Below, in pieces: positions 60,068 through 64,000 of a stretch of 64,000 bases of DNA (its first letter is position 1; every line of letters begins with the position of its first letter). This DNA comes from Metabacillus halosaccharovorans. Its GTDB lineage: Bacteria; Bacillota; Bacilli; Bacillales; Bacillaceae. The stretch covers positions 1,403,501-1,467,500 of the forward strand of contig NZ_KV917371.1 of assembly GCF_002019635.1 (NCBI RefSeq). Reading direction: 5' to 3'. The position numbers and the translations under genes were made by a program. The notes below the pieces were generated by a model, which was given only the letters and a program-made list of their open reading frames with translations, did no database searches and was not told the origin of the DNA.

Positions 60068-62548
60068 ATGGCAGAAAATCAAAGCTCTCATGTTATAGAA
60101 AGAAATATTAGTAACGAAATGCGAGAATCCTTTTTAGGATATGCGATGAGTGTTATTGTCTCTCGTGCTTTACCAGATGTGCGTGATGGATTAAAACCTG
60201 TACATCGTCGTATTTTGTATGCGATGAATGATTTAGGAATGACCTCAGACAAACCATTTAAAAAATCAGCTCGTATCGTTGGTGAAGTAATCGGTAAATA
60301 CCATCCACACGGTGATTCAGCTGTTTATGAAACAATGGTTCGTATGGCTCAGGATTTTAACTTTAGATATATGTTAGTTGATGGACACGGTAATTTTGGT
60401 TCGGTTGATGGAGATTCAGCAGCTGCAATGCGTTATACGGAAGCACGTATGTCTAAAATATCAATGGAATTAATCCGCGATATCAATAAAGACACAATCG
60501 ATTACCAAGATAACTATGATGGTTCTGAAAGAGAACCAGTTGTTCTTCCAGCAAGGTTCCCCAACTTACTAGTAAATGGTGCAACAGGAATTGCTGTAGG
60601 GATGGCAACAAATATTCCTCCACATCAATTAGGAGAGGTCATCGATGGAGTTCTTGCTTTAAGTAAGGATCCTGACTTGACGATTCCTGAAATTATGGAG
60701 ATTATACCTGGACCTGACTTCCCTACTGCAGGTCAAATCATTGGTCGCAGTGGAATTCGAAAAGCATATGAAACAGGTCGAGGTTCCATTACACTTCGAG
60801 CAAAGGTTGAAATTGAAGAAAAACCTTCAGGAAAACAAGTAATCATCGTCAAGGAAATACCTTATCAAGTAAATAAAGCAAAACTTGTTGAAAAAATAGC
60901 TGAATTAGTTCGTGATAAGAAAATTGACGGAATTACAGATTTACGTGATGAATCTGACCGTACTGGTATGCGTGTTGTTATTGAAGTACGTAAAGATGCA
61001 AATGCCAATGTATTACTTAATAACCTTTATAAACAAACTGCCCTTCAAACAAGTTTTGGAATTAATATGCTTTCTCTTGTGGACGGCCACCCAAAGGTTC
61101 TTAATATTAAGCAAATGCTCTTCTACTATCTTGAGCATCAAAAAGTAGTTATTAAACGTCGAACTGCTTTTGAATTAAGAAAAGCAGAAGCAAGAGCTCA
61201 TATACTTGAAGGTTTGCGTATTGCACTTGATCATTTAGATGCGGTTATTACGTTAATCCGTAACTCACAAACAACTGAAATTGCACGTAACGGATTAATG
61301 GAGCAATTTTCATTAAGTGAGAAGCAGGCTCAAGCAATTTTAGATATGAGGCTTCAAAGATTAACAGGATTAGAACGTGAAAAGATTGAGGAAGAATATC
61401 AATCACTTATTAAGTTAATTGCTGAACTAAAAGCAATCCTCGCTGATGAGGAAAAAGTACTTGCTATTATTCGTGAAGAACTTACAGAAATTAAAGATCG
61501 TTTTAATGATGTCCGTCGTACAGAAATTGTGTCTGGCGGTCTAGAATCAATTGAGGATGAAGATCTTATTCCAGTTGAGAATATTGTCATTACTTTAACT
61601 CATAATGGATACATTAAACGTCTTCCTGTTTCCACCTACAGAAGTCAAAAACGTGGCGGTAGAGGAATCCAGGGAATGGGGACAAATGATGATGATTTTG
61701 TCGAACATCTCTTAACAACATCCACCCACGATACAATACTATTCTTTACGAATAAAGGGAAAGTTTATAGAGCAAAAGGATATGAGATTCCTGAATACAG
61801 CAGAACAGCTAAAGGCCTTCCGATTATCAATTTGTTAAGTGTGGAAAAAGGTGAATGGGTAAATGCTATTATACCTGTATCCGAATTTGTTGATGATTGG
61901 TTCTTGTTCTTTACAACCAAGGAAGGTATCTCCAAGCGTTCTCCATTATCTCAGTTCGCGAATATCCGTAATAATGGTTTAATCGCTGTAGGTCTCCGTG
62001 AACAAGATGAACTAATTTCCGTTAAATTAACGGATGGCTCAAAAGACATCATTATCGGAACCAAAAATGGTATGTTGATTCGATTCCCTGAATCAGATGT
62101 TCGTTCAATGGGGCGAACTGCATCAGGAGTTAAAGGAATTACCCTTGATGAGGATGACGAAGTTGTAGGTATGGAGATTCTTGAAGAAAGTGTTGATGTC
62201 CTTATTGTGACAAAAAATGGTTACGGAAAAAGAACTCCGTCTGAGGAATACCGTACTCAAAGCCGTGGCGGTAAGGGATTAAAAACATGTAATATCACCG
62301 ATAAAAATGGACCGGTCGTCTCAGTGAAAGCTGCTACTGGGGAAGAGGATATTATGTTAATCACGGCAAGCGGTATTATTATTCGTATGGATGTTGATAC
62401 AATTTCCAAAATGGGTCGTAACACACAAGGGGTAAAATTAATTAAACTGGATGAAAATGTTTCTGTATCAACTGTTGCCTTGGTGCAAAAGGAAGATGAA
62501 CAAGATCATGAAGAAGCAGATGATTCAGAAGAACAAACTGAAGAATAG
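60068..62548 (+). CDS. gyrA: DNA gyrase subunit A
   Basis: 826 residues. Catalytic Y123 lies in MRYTEARMS. The quinolone region [10 protein letters not shown] keeps wild-type S84 and E88. C-terminal beta-pinwheel repeats follow, with the GyrA box [10 protein letters not shown], and an acidic tail ([18 protein letters not shown]). It introduces negative supercoils with GyrB. AAGGGAGG lies before the ATG. Confidence 0.99.
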   Translation: MAENQSSHVIERNISNEMRESFLGYAMSVIVSRALPDVRDGLKPVHRRILYAMNDLGMTSDKPFKKSARIVGEVIGKYHPHGDSAVYETMVRMAQDFNFRYMLVDGHGNFGSVDGDSAAAMRYTEARMSKISMELIRDINKDTIDYQDNYDGSEREPVVLPARFPNLLVNGATGIAVGMATNIPPHQLGEVIDGVLALSKDPDLTIPEIMEIIPGPDFPTAGQIIGRSGIRKAYETGRGSITLRAKVEIEEKPSGKQVIIVKEIPYQVNKAKLVEKIAELVRDKKIDGITDLRDESDRTGMRVVIEVRKDANANVLLNNLYKQTALQTSFGINMLSLVDGHPKVLNIKQMLFYYLEHQKVVIKRRTAFELRKAEARAHILEGLRIALDHLDAVITLIRNSQTTEIARNGLMEQFSLSEKQAQAILDMRLQRLTGLEREKIEEEYQSLIKLIAELKAILADEEKVLAIIREELTEIKDRFNDVRRTEIVSGGLESIEDEDLIPVENIVITLTHNGYIKRLPVSTYRSQKRGGRGIQGMGTNDDDFVEHLLTTSTHDTILFFTNKGKVYRAKGYEIPEYSRTAKGLPIINLLSVEKGEWVNAIIPVSEFVDDWFLFFTTKEGISKRSPLSQFANIRNNGLIAVGLREQDELISVKLTDGSKDIIIGTKNGMLIRFPESDVRSMGRTASGVKGITLDEDDEVVGMEILEESVDVLIVTKNGYGKRTPSEEYRTQSRGGKGLKTCNITDKNGPVVSVKAATGEEDIMLITASGIIIRMDVDTISKMGRNTQGVKLIKLDENVSVSTVALVQKEDEQDHEEADDSEEQTEE

Positions 62549-62555
62549 AAAACAG

Positions 62556-62596
62556 GAGCTAGTACACACAATTGTGTTGTATTAGCTCTTTTTTTA
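62556..62596 (+). terminator. Terminator after gyrA
   Basis: GAGCTAGTAC and GTATTAGCTC form the stem (with an inner CACAATTGTG palindrome) and T residues follow. Confidence 0.88.
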
Positions 62597-62659
62597 TCTG
62601 AAGAGATCAATTTTATTGATTATGGATAAGAAAAAATGAGCAATATTATCATTTTTAGG

Positions 62660-62665
62660 TATAAT
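62660..62665 (+). promoter_or_regulatory. Possible -10 element of the HD-GYP-like gene
   Basis: TATAAT lies only 5 bases before the AAGGAGGGG site, so the transcript would have almost no leader before the ribosome site. TGAGCA at 62637-62642 is a weak -35 at 17-base spacing. Confidence 0.4.
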
Positions 62666-62685
62666 GGACTAAGGAGGGGTACCTA

Positions 62686-63774
62686 TTGAAAATCCATATT
62701 GATCAATTACAAGAAGGCTGTATTTTAACGGATAATGTCTTATCAGCAACAAATAGACCAATAATTTTTAAAAATGCAATCATTAATAAACATTTAATCG
62801 ATGTTCTGCAGGCATTTTTAGTGAAGGAAGTACAAGTTGCGAATTTATTAGCAAATGGAAAAGAATTTAAACCAGCATTTTTTGAAGAAGAACAAATAAT
62901 AGACACTTCAAAAGAGGAAGTAACACCTCATAAGACGTTTTACCAACAATATATAGAGAGTGTACATGCTTATAAGCAGCTTTTTATAAACTGGCAATCT
63001 GGTGGTATACTTGATATTCAGAAGATAAGACACATTATTATTCCCTTAATTGCAGAAATTGAACTTAATGATGAAGAAGTTTTCAAGCTGTATCACTACT
63101 GCCAACAAGAAGATTATGTTTTTCACCATAGTATTTCAGTTGCTTTGATAAGTGCGTTTCTGGCAAAAAAGTTAGGTTACCAAAAGGGAGAAATAAACCA
63201 AATTGCTATAACTGGATTATTATGTGACTGTGGTATGAGTAAAGTGAATGCAAATATTTTAAAAAAGAATGTATCATTAACTGAGAGTGAATACAAAGAT
63301 ATTAGACAGCATCCTGTTCATAGTTACAATATGCTTAAAAATATTATGTTTATTAAAGATGGAGTGAAAATGGGAGTATTACAACACCATGAAAGAATAG
63401 ATGGTAGCGGCTATCCCTTAAATGTAAAAGGGGCACAGTTACACCCATATAGTAAAATAGTAGCTTTGGCTGATACGTACCAAGCAATGGTATCTGTTAG
63501 GCCATACCGTAGTAAACAGTCACCTTTTAAGGTCTTAGAACAAATTATGGAGGATGATTTTGGTAAGTTTGACATTACGATTATTAATGAATTAAAAAAG
63601 GGAATTGCAAAGTTCTCTTCAGGCACCAAGGTAAGGTTATCTAATGGAGTTGATGCTGAAATTATCTTTATAGATGATAGTAATCCTACAAGACCAATGA
63701 TAAAATGTTTGATTACGCAGGAAATTATTGCATTAAAAGAGCGAAGAGAACTATTTATTGAGGAAATTATATAA
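62686..63774 (+). CDS. HD-GYP-domain protein with altered HD motif
   Basis: 362 residues, TTG start with AAGGAGGGG upstream. An N-terminal segment (1-90, CILTDNVLSATNRPIIFKNAI) resembles the regulatory domain found before HD-GYP in Firmicutes. The HD-GYP-like domain (about 140-310) keeps HHSISVA (H147, H148), HPVHSY, HHERIDGSGYP (H234, H235, Y243) and ADTYQAM. The usual HDIGK is CDCGM at 180-184, so the metal-binding His is lost while Asp181 stays. Catalysis of c-di-GMP hydrolysis is therefore doubtful. It lies between gyrA and an rRNA operon. A receptor or inactive role is possible. Confidence 0.85.
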   Translation: MKIHIDQLQEGCILTDNVLSATNRPIIFKNAIINKHLIDVLQAFLVKEVQVANLLANGKEFKPAFFEEEQIIDTSKEEVTPHKTFYQQYIESVHAYKQLFINWQSGGILDIQKIRHIIIPLIAEIELNDEEVFKLYHYCQQEDYVFHHSISVALISAFLAKKLGYQKGEINQIAITGLLCDCGMSKVNANILKKNVSLTESEYKDIRQHPVHSYNMLKNIMFIKDGVKMGVLQHHERIDGSGYPLNVKGAQLHPYSKIVALADTYQAMVSVRPYRSKQSPFKVLEQIMEDDFGKFDITIINELKKGIAKFSSGTKVRLSNGVDAEIIFIDDSNPTRPMIKCLITQEIIALKERRELFIEEII

Positions 63775-63790
63775 AAAGCTCTGATTTTTA

Positions 63791-63819
63791 TTGACTGTAG
63801 TAATAGTTACTGCTATAAT
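63791..63819 (+). promoter_or_regulatory. rRNA operon promoter P1 (TTGACT-N17-TATAAT)
   Basis: TTGACT (63791-63796) and TATAAT (63814-63819) have ideal spacing. A 10-bp inverted repeat, AGCTCTGATT at 63777 and its complement at 63834, brackets the promoter. Confidence 0.85.
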
Positions 63820-63872
63820 CTTTTAAGTCAGCTAATCAGAGCTGATTGAAAAAACAAAAGCTAAAAAAACAG

Positions 63873-63902
63873 TTGACTTATTAATGAGTTAAATGTTATA
63901 TT
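63873..63902 (+). promoter_or_regulatory. rRNA operon promoter P2
   Basis: TTGACT (63873-63878) and TATATT (63897-63902), 18-base spacing, or TTATAT with 17. Tandem promoters are typical of Bacillus rrn operons. Confidence 0.8.
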
Positions 63903-64000
63903 TAAGAAGTCGCTTTTGAGTGACTTAAGTTCTTTGAAAACTAAACAAAACCAAGCGTGCCAACGTTAATTTCGATTAACAAAAACGTACTATATAGTAC
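63903..64000 (+). other. Leader of a 16S rRNA operon (gene outside window)
   Basis: TTCTTTGAAAACTAAACAAA is the leader sequence typical of Bacillus rrn operons. The window ends before the 16S sequence begins; nothing of the mature rRNA is visible. The gene is expected just beyond 64000. Confidence 0.8.

Overview
The window is the chromosomal replication-origin region of a low-GC, endospore-forming member of the Bacillaceae. The evidence is a textbook gene order: rpmH, rnpA, spoIIIJ, khpB, mnmE, mnmG, rsmG, noc, parA and parB run leftward from oriC on the minus strand, while dnaA, dnaN, yaaA, recF, remB, gyrB and gyrA run rightward on the plus strand. Both arms are therefore transcribed away from the origin. 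Sporulation-associated genes (spoIIIJ, parB/spo0J, yyaC) fit a spore former. The genus cannot be fixed from sequence alone; it is close to, but not identical with, Bacillus subtilis.

Layout. 1-4.1 kb: a LacI-type repressor cut by the window edge, divergent from a large sortase-anchored GH16 beta-glucanase, with several operator-like palindromes between them. 4.1-9.9 kb: a complete five-gene C30 carotenoid operon, crtN-crtM-crtP-crtQ-crtO, of the staphyloxanthin type. Its promoter carries a TTGTACAA inverted repeat. Next to it (10.1-10.9 kb) lies the frameshifted remnant of a MerR/B12-binding (LitR/CarH-like) regulator. 11.1-16.6 kb: accessory genes, namely an unrecognised protein with a possible TIR/deoxyribosyltransferase-like layout, a radical SAM/SPASM enzyme, a polar amino-acid ABC transporter and a DUF559-type nuclease-like protein. 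They are separated by hairpin repeats.

17-26.4 kb: rlmH, a tiny CxxH/CxxC protein, the HtrA-type protease and the walJ-walI-walH-walK-walR cell-wall stress operon, preceded by an M23 peptidase gene. 26.6-27.4 kb: a tRNA cluster (Lys, Glu, Asp, Phe) plus a partial tRNA-Lys copy. 27.5-34 kb: purA (with a PurR-box pair), dnaC helicase, rplI, gdpP and yybS. 34-36.5 kb: the rpsF-ssb-rpsR operon with its S6:S18 leader, and ychF. 36.8-42.7 kb: a molybdopterin oxidoreductase (yyaE), a DUF951 protein, an MscS channel, a YkvI-like transporter, yyaC and a DUF554 membrane protein. 42.8-52.5 kb: the partition, tRNA-modification, membrane-insertion and RNase P block. 52.5-54.7 kb: bipartite oriC with DnaA boxes on both sides of dnaA and a DnaA-trio unwinding element. 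54.7-64 kb: replication and gyrase genes, an HD-GYP-like protein that lacks the HD histidine, and the tandem promoters and leader of an rRNA operon whose 16S gene starts just outside the window.

Most of the window is conserved core chromosome. The points most worth a second look are the carotenoid operon beside a broken photoreceptor-type regulator, the unrecognised gene at 11.1 kb, three parS sites including one in walK, the degenerate HD-GYP gene, and several families of long palindromic intergenic repeats.
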